A stretch of 27,500 nucleotides of DNA from Trachelipus rathkii. Lineage: Eukaryota > Arthropoda > Malacostraca > Isopoda > Trachelipodidae. The notes under the pieces are model-generated. The model was not told where the DNA came from and did not search any database. It worked only from the letters and a program-made list of their open reading frames with translations. The stretch is from contig JABUQX010095336.1 in assembly GCA_015478945.1 (NCBI GenBank), positions 1-27,500 on the forward strand, read 5' to 3'. The translations under genes and the position numbers were made by a program. Positions within the stretch are counted from its first letter, which is position 1. The number at the start of each line of letters is the position of its first letter. Below, one piece after another: positions 8,561 to 20,662 of this stretch.

Positions 8561-9606
8561 TGTATCTTACAAAGAACACGCTATATTTATAAAATTATTA
8601 ACTAAAACCTATAGTCTTTGGAGGGTAGAACCCTTCGGAAAAAGTCTGCTGATAGAACCAATCACAGGCCTCTCCGGACACCGATCCCAACTACAAGCAA
8701 TAAATTTTGACGTCGATTTAGAGCATTGATAATGACTTTTGGGATTTCCAGATATCCCGAGTCCGGATTCTTTTTAATGATGTGGGTTATCATTTAAATT
8801 CAACAGCGTACTAATAGCTAGATTCATTGAAGACCATATTTACGAAAAGACCATTGATTGGACATCCCACAATTTGGATCAGACTGGATTGATAGTGTTA
8901 GAATCAGTCAGATTCAAATGAGTGAACTATCATCTTATTATTGGGAAACTTATTCATACTCCCGAACACTTACACTTAGTCCACCGTTTGAAGAGAATTC
9001 TCCAAACTGTAAACAGAATAATATCTGCCGAGTTATCCACACTACCTTCTTACATCATCTTATACTCCTTTTAATCTTAATAAAGATAAACAGAAAGTAC
9101 CTCGGTACCAGACAAACTAGGAGGTTTTCTTTGGAAGACGTGTTTGTGTCAAGAGGGACAGTATACCCGCATCGTATCGCTTGTGAAACAAATGTTACAC
9201 TCCCACGGCCAGAAGAACTTCAATGCCTAATTACATAGTTCTCACCTGGTTGCCAGATCGAAGAATTTTGAACCAATCAACCCTTACTGAAAAACATATT
9301 AAAGAATTTTTAGAATTGGAGAAATCTCCGGTAGCCATTCCAGAATTGGCACGAACTACTTTCAGTAGTAAAAAGAAAGTAGTGCACTGGGCGCCTGAAG
9401 CAATAACTGTGTCACTTCCTGCGAGTGGATACAGTGAATCAATAGAAGAAGTTGACTTTTCAGAGCCTGTGGCTGCACGTACTCGAAAGAGATCAACAAT
9501 AATAGAGGTAGATGAACCTTGGGTACAAAATCGTATTTTAGAAAGGCGTAGGAGACCAAATCAAGATGGTGACGTAACCACGGATAGCCAATCAAAATCG
9601 AAATAG
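8561..9606 (+). pseudogene. Third coding region after integrase, function unknown
   Basis: Three open pieces follow the integrase end: 8,541-8,729, 8,858-9,238 and 9,223-9,606. Across frames, 8,900-9,050 contains a helical patch with LIIGKLIHTPEHLHLVHRL and KRILQTVNRIISAEL. The 8,858-9,238 frame holds a hydrophobic segment FLHHLILLLILIKI followed by basic residues, like a membrane anchor. The last piece, 127 codons ending TAG at 9,604-9,606, is soluble and charged, with KKKVVHWAPEAI, ARTRKRST and ERRRRPNQDGD. Position, a possible membrane segment and a helical stretch resemble an envelope-type third gene, but there is no signal peptide or cleavage site I can show. The last piece could instead be a long pol tail. 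Confidence 0.4.
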
Positions 9607-9910
9607 GTCGAACATAAAGTTATATGTATATTGATAGTATAGGAAACTAGCTTAACTTGTATTAGGTTAGATTAGCATATTTATGTGTGCCTAATTTTTT
9701 TGTAAATTTATATTTTTAATAAATATCCCTTTATTTGTCTTTATATTTTTATTTTTGTAAATTTTTTATGAATAAGCATTTAAGCAGAATAAATAAATAC
9801 TTACATATGTAATAAAGCAGTAAAACAGTGGAAAGTATCAACAACGTGAGAAATTGTATAATAGCAAACAGGACGAATGAAAAATGAATACAGAATGAAG
9901 ACACAGAATT

Positions 9911-9955
9911 AACTATGTATACATCAACTATGTGTACATCAACTATGTGTACATT
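9911..9955 (+). repeat. 15-bp tandem repeat, three copies
   Basis: The unit AACTATGTGTACATC occurs three times head to tail at 9,911, 9,926 and 9,941, with one base changed in the first and last copies. Partial copies (CTATGTG) recur to about 10,022. Confidence 0.9.
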
Positions 9956-10942
9956 AACTTGTGAAACACTCAAACTATGTGCTCATTAAACAAATTACCT
10001 ATGTGGAGCAGTCAACTATGTGAACCCGCTGATTAAACCACATACCTGTCCTGTAAGCATCACCTATACATCTCAGAAACATCTACCCTTAAAAAGGAGG
10101 AAAATTCTGAGATTAATACCAACAAATTAACCCTTGGAATTGTACAATCTTGTGGTGTTAGGTTTGTGGTTTTTTGTGCTATTTGGTTTGTTCAACTGTT
10201 CTATGTGTTTGGTTGCTTTTGTTAAATTGGTTGTTGTGGCTTAGTGCCACATCCCTGCTTCTATCCGTATGTTAGACGAGGTGGGAGAGGAACATGTAGA
10301 AATTTTATTATGAGGGCTTGGTGGTGGTGTTAAAGAATGTCGATTACTGATTACCTGTTTGTTATCCATTCTTCTCTTTATCAGCAATATTCTCATTATT
10401 CTAAGGTATTTTGTCAATTAGATATGACCCACCTTGTGCGAGGAAGCACCTTCTACATACCTAGCTGACTTATATTACCCAATATTGTTCTCTATAACTT
10501 TTTGATAATACTGGCTAATGTTACAATTTTGATGTACAACCAAGTAGCTGAAGGACGGAGAAGAGAGGTCTATTTTAAATATCTGTTTTCTTTTATAGCG
10601 CAATTTTAGGCATTGAATGGTTTGTTACTTTATTTGGGTTGTGTGGCCGTCTTGGACCACTTTTCTTTCCTCGATCAGTGGATTAAAACCTTAACGATTG
10701 TTGAAAGTAGGACAGTCTGTTAATTAGCTATTTAACGCCTTGTCTAGTAGTTATTTTATTGTAATTATATTTATAATGAGGTTAATAACTCTCTCTAATA
10801 TTTTTATTTTATCATGAAATTATTCTTGGGAAATATAGCCTACTTCTATAAATATTCAATTAACATTTAAACACTAAACTACACAATATACATTTAGGTT
10901 AGATCTATATATCTGTTCGATATTATGTATATACAGGTCTTT

Positions 10943-11022
10943 GGTTGGGAACCCTTCATTTCATATCTGAATTTCTGGTTGGGGACCTTCATTTCATATC
11001 TGAATTTCCGGTTGGGGACATC
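10943..11022 (+). repeat. 33-34-bp tandem repeat, two copies plus a partial third
   Basis: Units start at 10,943, 10,977 and 11,010 with GGTTGGGGAC or GGTTGGGAAC, each followed by CTTCATTTCATATCTGAATTT in the first two. A diverged relative (GGCTGGGACCCCTTTC) occurs near 11,063. Confidence 0.9.
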
Positions 11023-11800
11023 TTTCCTACTGAAAAACCAGAAACACCTGTGTGAACTCTAGGCTGGGACCCCTTTCTTCCCAGTTATACATCCATCCAA
11101 GAAACTTGTGCTAATTTTGATTAGATATCATCTTCCCATGTTATGAAACCCATTTTTTTACACTAAGGTGACAAACATTAGGCCAGAACATAACAACTTA
11201 ACTATTGTAATTACAATTGTATGGACATTTTTTTTTACATTTAAAGGTGTGGTGTAATAAATTATTTCTAGTTGAAGCTGTAAGAAACATTACCTTGCCT
11301 TGTAGGTTAGGGTAACCACTTACTCATAATTATACTATTTCTGTGTGTCCTTGCTGTTCATAATTGTAAAACCTATTAAGAGGGTTAGTGACACTCATTG
11401 AAGAAACTCCAAAACCTTACATGGTAATACTAGAACAAATTGTATTATAAATTAATCCGTGCATATACAATTATTGGTCTAAAACATTTTAGCGAAAGTG
11501 TTCTTATATAAAAGAGTGCAATTGTTAACAGATCTTTAAATTAAGTGTATCTTAATAAAGAGTAGACCAAAGGCATTTTTTGAAAACTTTATTTAAATTT
11601 ATGTAAATTTTTTTTCTTTTAATTATATTCGTATTTTTAGTCGCTAAGTTGGGGTATAACATTCCCAATTGTGCAATTGCATTCTACATAATTGGATGCA
11701 GACGATATAGTTGTCTTACTTCTATCGTTGGGTATGGAAGATACCCACCCAGCACCTGGCTATGTAGATGGGCTGGAAACCAGCGACTTTTGCTATTCTC

Positions 11801-11853
11801 GGGTGGGAAGACCCAAAGACTATTATGGGTGGGTAGAAGACCCAAGCACTATA
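11801..11853 (+). repeat. 26-27-bp direct repeat with GGGT/ACCC hairpins
   Basis: GGGTGGGAAGACCCAAAGAC at 11,801 is repeated as GGGTGGGTAGAAGACCCAAG at 11,827. Each copy can fold GGGT against ACCC. A related GGTATGGAAGATACCCACCC lies upstream near 11,730. Confidence 0.75.
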
Positions 11854-12509
11854 TGTATGGTAATATGACAATTTTCCTAATGTTATTATATATATATGAT
11901 TAATTATATATAGATATATGTGAACATTTTTTTGTAATTACTCATTGCAATATTATTACTCCTTATATGTGTAGAGTGATTATACCCCTGTTGTAATTAA
12001 ATAAATTGTTAACTTTAAAAAAGTTTTCTGTGTGCCTTTACCATTTCTTTTTACTATGGTTGAAGGAGGGTACTCTGATTCTTACACTGGGGCCTTGTGG
12101 ACATAATTGAACGACGTACTTATTTAACTTCTATAGTTTTACTTACTGCTAATAATAGAACCATACTACTATTTTTTTTTACCTTTCTTGACATTACCTT
12201 GAAACTATAAGTTCTACACTTCCTAACAATTTTTCGGTTGCTTGTGGATCTTTGGGATCTCCAACTATTTATAAATTACATAAAGGTGTGGTAAAACAAT
12301 TACTCATTTAAGGGTGATTGATGAAAAGTAATTATATTAATTACTAAATATTTCCACTCATTCAAATCTGTGAAAAAAAAGTATTTGCTTTCTAAGCTTC
12401 CATCCTCTGAATTTCCTCTTTCTCTCTGTTTTTTCTCTGTTGTGTCATTGCTTAGTTTAGTGGTGGAGGCCTTGGTAGCGCGTGAATTGGAACTTGCATG
12501 GCATGTGCA

Positions 12510-13184
12510 TGTGCCTTAACACTTTGAAAGATATATCTTGTTGTGTTCCATTTGAAATCATATTTGAGCAGGAAGGGTTGGGACTTGGGTTGATTCTTCA
12601 AATGAGGAGAGAATAGGGGACGAACTATCATGTCGTTTAATTTTATGAAAGGTAAATATGTATCATCGCTGCTGCGTTTAAATTACCATCATGCCTGAGC
12701 ACCATACAACTCTTATTCTTAATCAGGCTTATTTTATTTTACTTTTTAATGTAACTGCTTGTTGAGGACTGTGATTGGTCATCTTGTTTTTTGCGTGTCT
12801 TGATTGGACCCAAATTAGATGCTTGAGTAACACTCTGTCTTTTGTCGTATCGGTTTTGTGCGTTTACCTGCTGTCGTCGGTCCAAATATAACTATCGCTC
12901 TTTTTTCTAGGATCGGAAGGACTGAGGTGGCCTTGACTTCGACATCAAGTGAGTATACAAGTATATACATAAACACTTTTCTAGTAACGAATGTAATAGA
13001 AACCTTTATATTTTTTTAAATACGCCTTCACTTGATTTAAAAACTAAATTATCTTAACATTAAAACTATTCTAACTCTCATCAACTTCTGAGTCCAACTA
13101 AGGGGATTGTCATCTTTACGATACATCATGCAATTTATCAATCAACTTCCTCCGCCACTTGTTTTATATACTTCGAGTTAACTA
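12510..13184 (+). repeat. 3' long terminal repeat
   Basis: From 12,513 the sequence matches the window start and stays alignable in blocks to about 13,184. A TG dinucleotide at 12,510-12,511 is a possible LTR start. Insertions make it about 70 bases longer than the visible 5' copy. The splice-donor-like GTGAGTAT is kept at 12,949-12,956. Neither end shows a clear TG...CA pair, and no target-site duplication can be tested because the left flank is outside the window. Confidence 0.8.
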
Positions 13185-14519
13185 TATAGTATATATATAT
13201 ATATGTAACGGAGAAAGACCAGCAAGGCATTAAAAGTTGCACCGGATATACGTTATCGTATCGTAAGCCTAATAACGTTCTAGGAAGCCCTGTTTCCAGT
13301 TTGGCGACACCAAATTAAGCAAATTTATTAATTTCAGTTGTTTACTGACTTATGTCTCGGTGGTGCTTTGTAATTTCCTTTAATTTATAATAATAATCGC
13401 GTAAAAGAAGTCTATAGCATTATAAGTTTTTAAGTAGTATGTGATATAGGAAGTCATAAAGACAGGTTACATTGAAGCAAAAAATGTCGGCAGAAAAATT
13501 ATCTTACATACTCTTCACTTGCTTTTTCCACTACCTAGTGTACTTCATTAGACTCGTTTCAAGTGGATGAATTCCACCGAGTAAGGTCACTATATGCTCT
13601 GGCAACTCTATTTCATGTTACATTAGTAGCTGTGTTCATCTAATGGTGATGAACTTGTGTGGGTTAGAAGTTCACCCTTAATGTGGATGTCAACCCATAT
13701 TTTAGACACGTTGGGGAATGATTGCAAGAAGATTGCCATTTCAGGAACATTTACTTTAAGATGTAGACAGGGGGATAGAAAAGAGAAGTGTTGTTATTGA
13801 TTTTTCTTACTCCAATAGTCATTATTTCACTGTTAATTACTTATATAGGGTTGTTAAAGTATAAATTTAAAGGTAAGGTAAACCACATTTAGGCTAGAGA
13901 TATAGGTAGGTAAAATAGTTAAGTTTAGGTTTACTTATCAGTTAGTGTTTTATTTTACAAATGGAAGTATGGGCAAACTTCTAAATAATGCACCTACTTT
14001 CAAGGATTTAATTGTTAACTCAAATTGATCTAGTGTATATGCGACTGAAATATCGTGGTTTGGTACTAAGGGCTTTCAGTGGAGTTAATATGCTTACAAT
14101 GTATGGATTAAACTCTTAAACAACATTCACATCGTAATATACAAATTTACTTCAAAATAATATAAATTATGCATATGTTATTTAAGATTAATTATTTAAG
14201 ACATTATTTATTCTTTATTAATAAAGTAGATAAACGTGTATTTGCTCATGAGGTATGGAACTGATAGGGGTAACTATTAAGTGCACTTTCTTAAAGTTTT
14301 CTAATTACAGTCATCTTATAAAGCGATAGCTGCAGACTATGCTGTGGTTGAGACGAACTGTTAAAGTTTTGGTTAAGTTCCACTCGAAAGGCACTAAACG
14401 TTATCACTTTTGGGGGCAGGGGTAATTATCCCAAGACCTCGTAATTGAGCCAACAAATTTCAGACCCAGAATGAACAAATCGGCACAGTAACAGTATTGG
14501 AAAATTTTAGGTATCCTGG
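13185..14519. other. Non-coding AT-rich spacer
   Basis: After the 3' repeat comes a short TA run (about 13,187-13,204), then ~1.3 kb without open frames, tandem structure or recognisable element motifs on either strand. Confidence 0.6.
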
Positions 14520-15477
14520 GACCCTAGAATTATAATATAGCTATATATATATATTCAGTAGATATATACCATATATTTTATATATTTTATCAATTATATT
14601 TAACATATTGAGATGCACTTTATATTAAATGACCATTCATACTGGAGTATATATACTATCACTGTTTTATAGGCGAGTATAGGCTACTATATATACGTGA
14701 GTATAATATAACTATAATTTTATATATATAGTACCTTATATGATACGGTGAGTATATAAAAAACCAATTTATAACGTACTTTATAAAAGTTTAATTCTAT
14801 AAATATTACTAATACAAATTAGACTACTATGTACCAGAGTTAATACTAATATATATAAATGGCTTATATACTTAATATATTATAGATTAGCATGTGATCT
14901 TTTCAAGATATATAACATATATAGCTAATAATATATATATAGCTTAAATATAATATTATACTATTATGTGACCAAAAATTTTCCGGTCAGATAGAAAACC
15001 ATCGATATTCAATATAAATCAAACGATTCTTCTCGGCAATCAACACACTTACTCTCGGGGTTATCTGATAGTAAAGGTTATTATGATTTTTATGTTGCAT
15101 GTCTTCTTTTTGTTTTCTAGTTTTTTATTTTTATTTCAACAAACGTTTTTGGCAGATAAATAGATATTTCAACAATAATATAGCTTTAACATTTACTTAA
15201 AACTATAGCGTTAGTTCACAGCGAGTCGACTATCTCATGAAAGAAAAACCGCAAAAAATTCATCAGATTAATGTTGTCCTGATTACAGGAAAACTAATCT
15301 TAAAAGTTTTCAAACTATATAATTTTTCGATTATATATATATATATATATATATAAATTATATATATTTAAAATATATATATATATATATATATAGATAT
15401 AATATATATTATACTATATATTATTATATATAATATAATATATATATTTATAGTATATATTTTATATAATATATAAC

Positions 15478-15512
<35 letters not shown>

Positions 15513-15600
15513 ACTATATATATAATTATATACGTAATAATATATATATATATATATATTATGATTATATACCGAGTATATAGTTAATTACAGTTGTCCA
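14520..15600. repeat. TA-rich region with a large TA/TATAA microsatellite
   Basis: Scattered TA runs from 14,535 to 14,960 lead into a nearly continuous TA array at about 15,330-15,590, interrupted by single-base changes. Between them, 14,975-15,320 is ordinary AT-rich DNA without features. The array directly abuts the 3' end of the minus-strand LINE. Confidence 0.9.
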
Positions 15601-15620
15601 CAACACTCACGCGGCAGGCC

Positions 15621-17860
15621 CTAATTCAAGGAGGGGGGTGTTGCACACCTCACAAGTGAACAACTAAAGCAAATTACGCAGATGAGCACAGACGCAGGCT
15701 TTGAAGTGGGGAGATTAAATTCAGACAGGAACACAGAAGAGGGGAAGAGAATTCCAACAGAATCAGATGTGGCAGGACGAAGGAGCACCGCAGTGAACAG
15801 CCTGGAGTTACCTACATCAACACAAATCAGGTGCAAACACAGCTCCCCGTAGTGCTACGCCAGGGCGACGTAAAAAGGTGGAGGTACGCGAGTGATAACC
15901 TCCCTCGAGCACCTGCCGCTGCGGTACCTAAGAAAAGAGATAAATCACCAACATCGCGCCGCAAAGATTAGAGGTCAAGTGAACTGGAAAGAACAGTTTA
16001 TAAGCCTTATAAGTATTTTGGCCCTTTGACTCGACCTTCCAATAGCCGGGTGAAACCAAAGCCCGCCCCCCCAGAGTGGAGGAGCAAGTACTCATAACCA
16101 AGGCGGATGAGCTCTTGGTAATAGCTGGAGCAACTGGGAAGAGGAGAAAAAGTCTCGAGTCTTCAGTCTAAACAGAACTCCCGTTTCTTTGAGGCCGCCC
16201 AATCAACAGTTGTGATGTGATGTTTCCGAGACATTTTTTTATGTTAAGGATAAGGATGTTTATATTGTTCAACAGGATGCGAGAGAACGATCGGAAAGAG
16301 ATAGGAAAGTTAGAAAGGCTGTCTTAGAGAGGGAGATTGTAGAAGTTGAGTTTTTAAAGATTGAATTTCACAAGGTTGCAGCGACCACCCCACGGAAATT
16401 CTATCCAGATAGCGCGAATAGAATCGGAAAGATTAAGAACAGAGGCAATTAGAGGTAAAAGAGGAGCAGAATTGAAATGAAGTTGAAGAATGAAGGGTCG
16501 AGTATCGGCATATGAGTGAATAGAGTAAGATGTGCAGGGTGAGAAGATCATTAATAAAGTGAGAATAAAGTAGGAGATAAGAACAAGAACCCTGAGGAAC
16601 CACTATTTATAGATTTAAGGAGAAGTCGCCCCATCAACACAGCCGATATTGAGCGATTTGAAAAGAAAATAAGACATAAGTAAGCTCAAGAGAAGGAGGA
16701 AACCCAAAGGAGAGGAGCCTGGAGAGCAGTGTCGCGTGCATACCCGGTCAAAAGCTTTGGAATATGTCAAGCGCCCAACCACGCAAGTCTCCCCGTAGTT
16801 CTAAGAGCGGAAAACCATAATCAGTAAGATTGGAAAGTATATCGCCAGTAGACCTCGTGCAACAAGAGCCGTACTGGCGATCGAAAGGAAGTGAATGAGA
16901 TTTCCAGATTTGATCTAAGAAATGAGAGTTGAGAAGAGTTTCAAAGATCTTAGATAGAATACAAGTAGGGACCGACCGGGGCTGCTCGGAAGGATCAGAG
17001 CGGCTTCTCTTTTTTTCGGAATAGGTTGGACATGGCGTGCTTCCAACACTGAGGGAAATGTTAGTATTCGAGACATAGAGAATAAGTTGAACGAGGGGCG
17101 GGATTGCACGGAAGAACCACTCCTCAAAACCAGGCGGAGGAATGCCATCCCGGGCCCACCCGCCTTCTAACGTTCGTAGAAATTCAGGAGCCCATGCACC
17201 CGATCAAATGTAATCCAGGCCAAGGCATAGAACACCTGAGAGTAGAAGGAGGAGGAATGAGGATGCCAGAATCATCCAGGGTTTGAAGTAGAAGAAAATA
17301 GGAGGACCAACTCTCCGACGCTCCACATGCCCGGAGTGCCGCAGACTCACATGAGTGGACTGACTGGACCAGATTGCCAAAGTCTGACCCCGACACTTGT
17401 CTAGCAGGTAAGGATTGGCATGATAGCGGTGGCCGAAGAGATTGTTCCTTTCAGTTGGAGAATAGCAATCAGAACCCATCAAATCGAAAAGAGGAGGAAA
17501 GGCAGATTTACAAAAGTTGTTAGAAATGTTTTTGGCAAGAAGGCCAAAAAGATTTGTCAAGTAGGAGAACCAAGGAGGTTAGCGCACTTTCATTTGAATG
17601 AAGCCCGCTTTGCTCGTCGAAGAGTATCCCTGCATTCGATTTCTAGGCTGAATAAAAATTAGCCAGAGTGATAGGAGACGGAATTTTTTCCCACCCCCGA
17701 TACGCAGCTGTCTCTAGCCTGAATGGCCAGAGAACAAGCAGGATCGAACCATGATTATGAGGAGAGAAAGATTTAGTCGAAGAAGGAAGAACCTGCTCAT
17801 GACCTTCAACGATTACAGCTCGGGCCAAAGCGGTCACAGAGACAAAGAGTCATTTCCAAA
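15621..17860 (-). pseudogene. LINE ORF2 reverse transcriptase and C-terminus, frameshifted
   Basis: Minus-strand blocks in order: linker AYRGWEKIPSPITLANFYSA (near 17,700-17,640); FPPLFDLMGSDCYSPTERNN (near 17,500); DGIPP (near 17,140); QPIPKKREAAL (near 17,030-17,000); a QYGS/TGDILSNLTDY block (near 16,850); the D-I-x-K-A-F-D-R block at 16,744-16,768, split by one extra base; a VPQGS block near 16,600; HSYAD at 16,518-16,504; CNLVKFN; VLFRLKTRDFFSSSQLLQL near 16,170-16,110; and a C-terminal FPSSVFLSEFNLP near 15,740. These are the ordered landmarks of jockey-type RT. The YADD box breaks after the first Asp: a one-base loss puts the second Asp out of frame. The protein once copied its own RNA at a nicked target. 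Confidence 0.88.
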
Positions 17861-18650
17861 TTATAGTCTAGCGTAGAAGCCACGCAAAGGCCTCTAATCG
17901 GCCGCGATCAGAGTACCGAAAAATAACGGCTTAGGGCCAGATGGAGCTGTTGGAGAGGAAACATTAAAATTAATAGCTATAAGGTTGTGTCAGCATTTAG
18001 CGCAATAGGAGGAGGTGGTGTATTTATAGAGAGAAGAACTAGTGTTTAAACATAGGTCAAGTGGTCTGCTCAAGAATTGGTTGGGGACGATCCGGATGTG
18101 TGTGGGTTTCTTTATTAGTTGCTCCAGATCGTTGAGAAGCTAATGATTCGGCCTCCTCCCCACCTAAATCAAGGTATGAGAGGACCCAACAATTCAGTGT
18201 TGGTGTACATTTGATATTCTAAATATGAGGACCGTCAGTATTATGGATGGAATGTATATGACAGTCTCGTGAGAAGTGGCAAGATATATTAAAAGGGTCA
18301 GAAAATTTGTTCTGGATTAGGAGAAACAGTTAGCAGAAGCACAAGATATTGTAGTAGAAATAAGAAAGATTTTAAGCCGACGGAACATGGAAGTTACGTT
18401 TCAGAGATTCGGGGATTCTCGGGACGTGTTACAGGAGTGTTTTATGTTTACATAGGCACATACTCACCCTTTTAGACGGAAATTATGAAATAAAGTATTT
18501 AAGTTAGATATATTAAACGAGTTAGAAGGATGAATCTTTAGCTTATCTGTGCTCTCAAGACAAGAGAAAAAGTTAGGGTGTGAATTAGAGAGGTTGGTAT
18601 TCACGGATGCAGAGTTAGAGAGTAAGCCGGGGATGTTTGATAAAGTCGAA
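17860..18650 (-). pseudogene. LINE ORF2 endonuclease domain, catalytic motifs lost
   Basis: On the minus strand the domain begins with SVNTNLSNSHPNFFSCLEST (near 18,600), then FHNFRLKG near 18,480, the usual early endonuclease blocks. From about 18,280 to 17,860 one frame runs with only point stops: NVHQH, then LLNDLEQLIKKPTHI, then KYTTSS and HNLIAINFNVSSPTAPSGPK. These match the second half of jockey-type endonucleases, which nick target DNA to prime reverse transcription. Where the family has G-D-F-N, the sequence reads R-I-S-N (18,209-18,220). Where it has S-D-H, it reads C-stop-H (17,987-17,995). Both catalytic sites are therefore destroyed. The frame continues into GTLIAAD and LRGFYA, the start of the linker. 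Confidence 0.82.
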
Positions 18651-18660
18651 TGAAAGCCCG

Positions 18661-19280
18661 CGTCTGTGCAAATCTGCCATCACAAGCTAGCACGCACACC
18701 AAACCACAAACACAAGAATAACAGACAAAACAGAACAGACAAAACGAAGTTTGAAATTAGATTAAAATAGTTTACTCACTAAAAAACGATAAATGATTAA
18801 AATGCTAACACCGTATTTACAATAAATATGTAAAACTGAAGAGAAAAAATCTAGAAAGTTTAAAACACACGCATCCACACCTAACAAATTTACGAATAAA
18901 AAAAAATTACAATCATTCAATATAAAACTTAAATATGTATAAATTAGAATATTGTCGCATGCTAAATATGTAAAGTGTTTTGTGAAAAACATCTTAAAAT
19001 AAATAAAAAAATAGAAACACTAAAAACTAAAGTTAAAAGACGAAGAAAAAAAATATACTAACCTAGTACTAATCAAACTACGTATTGCACAATTCTAAAA
19101 CTAACTATGACTGTCTAACATAACTAAAAAAGTTTCAAAAACAAAATTAAACGAATAACTTATCTTTATAATGTATTATAAGATTCTTCAAATATTAAAC
19201 GCATATACTAGTTAAAAACAATAAAACAGGAGAGCACTTAATATACAAAACACACTTATTGAATATTCTTATAAAACTAC
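18661..19280. other. AT-rich non-coding spacer
   Basis: About 620 bases upstream of the LINE, A-rich on the + strand, with CACAAACACAAG-type patches near 18,700-18,740. No element ends or coding frames are recognisable. A 76-codon minus-strand frame is Phe/Leu/Ile/Tyr-rich, as expected from AT composition alone. Confidence 0.6.
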
Positions 19281-19282
19281 TA

Positions 19283-19468
19283 ATACTAATATATATATAA
19301 ATTATTATAATATATAGTTATATTATATATTATATATATATATATATATATTAATATATATATATACTCTATATATATAATTAGTATATATATATATATT
19401 ATAATATATATATATATATAATATTATATAATATACTATAATAGTATATATTATATATATATATATAT
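19283..19468. repeat. TA microsatellite
   Basis: Nearly pure TA with a few phase breaks. The following ~260 bases (19,469-19,727) are non-coding. Confidence 0.95.
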
Positions 19469-19727
19469 CTTCAATTACTCTTGGGGTTGGTGGTTTTAAT
19501 TATGCAAAATTTCGAATGACTTGAAGAAATTCGAACACGTTTTTTTCAAAGATAAAATAAGGAAAAATGTGATAAAATTGTGATTGAACATTTTTAATGA
19601 TTTTCGCGTTTTTATTACGTTCTAATTATAGGTGTTGGAGAATGTGCTGCATATATAAAATATAATTATGACCATCGACTGATTATATGAATGGTATCTT
19701 TAAAAGATTATTTATTATTATTAGGTT

Positions 19728-20662
<935 letters not shown>

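Larger units (their letters stand above)
9607..12509. other. Long AT-rich non-coding 3' region of the LTR element
   Basis: No frame above about 80 codons looks coding in these ~2.9 kb. An AATAAA at 9,718-9,723 lies about 110 bases after the last open frame and could serve polyadenylation. The stretch 10,140-10,260 is G/T-rich, resembling the leader after the 5' terminal repeat (620-690). Three short tandem repeat patches are listed separately. A purine-rich GTGGTGGAGG lies at 12,460-12,469, a weak polypurine-tract candidate about 40 bases before the 3' repeat. Otherwise I see nothing to annotate. Confidence 0.6.
1..13184 (+). mobile_element. Large Ty3/Gypsy-type LTR retroelement, decayed
   Basis: Two related terminal repeats bracket a gag, protease, reverse transcriptase, RNase H, integrase order on the + strand. 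That order, with integrase after RNase H, is the Ty3/Gypsy (Metaviridae) and retrovirus layout. The element is long (about 13 kb) because it carries a ~1.2 kb C-rich block inside the integrase region and ~2.9 kb of non-coding DNA before the 3' repeat. Coding parts are broken by several frameshifts and stops, but motif order is preserved. The left edge may lie outside the window, since the first base is already inside the repeat. Clade within Gypsy was not resolved. A retroviral-style third gene is possible but not shown. Confidence 0.85.
15600..18660 (-). mobile_element. LINE (non-LTR retrotransposon), jockey-like, ORF2 remnant
   Basis: Reading the minus strand from 18,660 downwards gives, in order, an apurinic-type endonuclease, a linker, reverse transcriptase and a C-terminal domain, the ORF2 layout of jockey/CR1-group LINEs. 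No ORF1 or 5' UTR was recognised above 18,660. The GC content is clearly higher than that of flanking DNA. The 3' end lies against a TA array. Numerous frameshifts show that it is inactive. Clade assignment within LINEs is tentative. Confidence 0.88.

Noticed and set aside
9905..10022. Short repeats considered as a CRISPR-like array
   Set aside because: Copies are head to tail without spacers, in eukaryotic DNA.
17920..18003. A + strand frame reading NGLGPDGAV, resembling a LINE RT GPDG motif
   Set aside because: The same bases on the minus strand encode VSSPTAPSGPK within a continuous endonuclease reading of the LINE; the + strand match is antisense coincidence.
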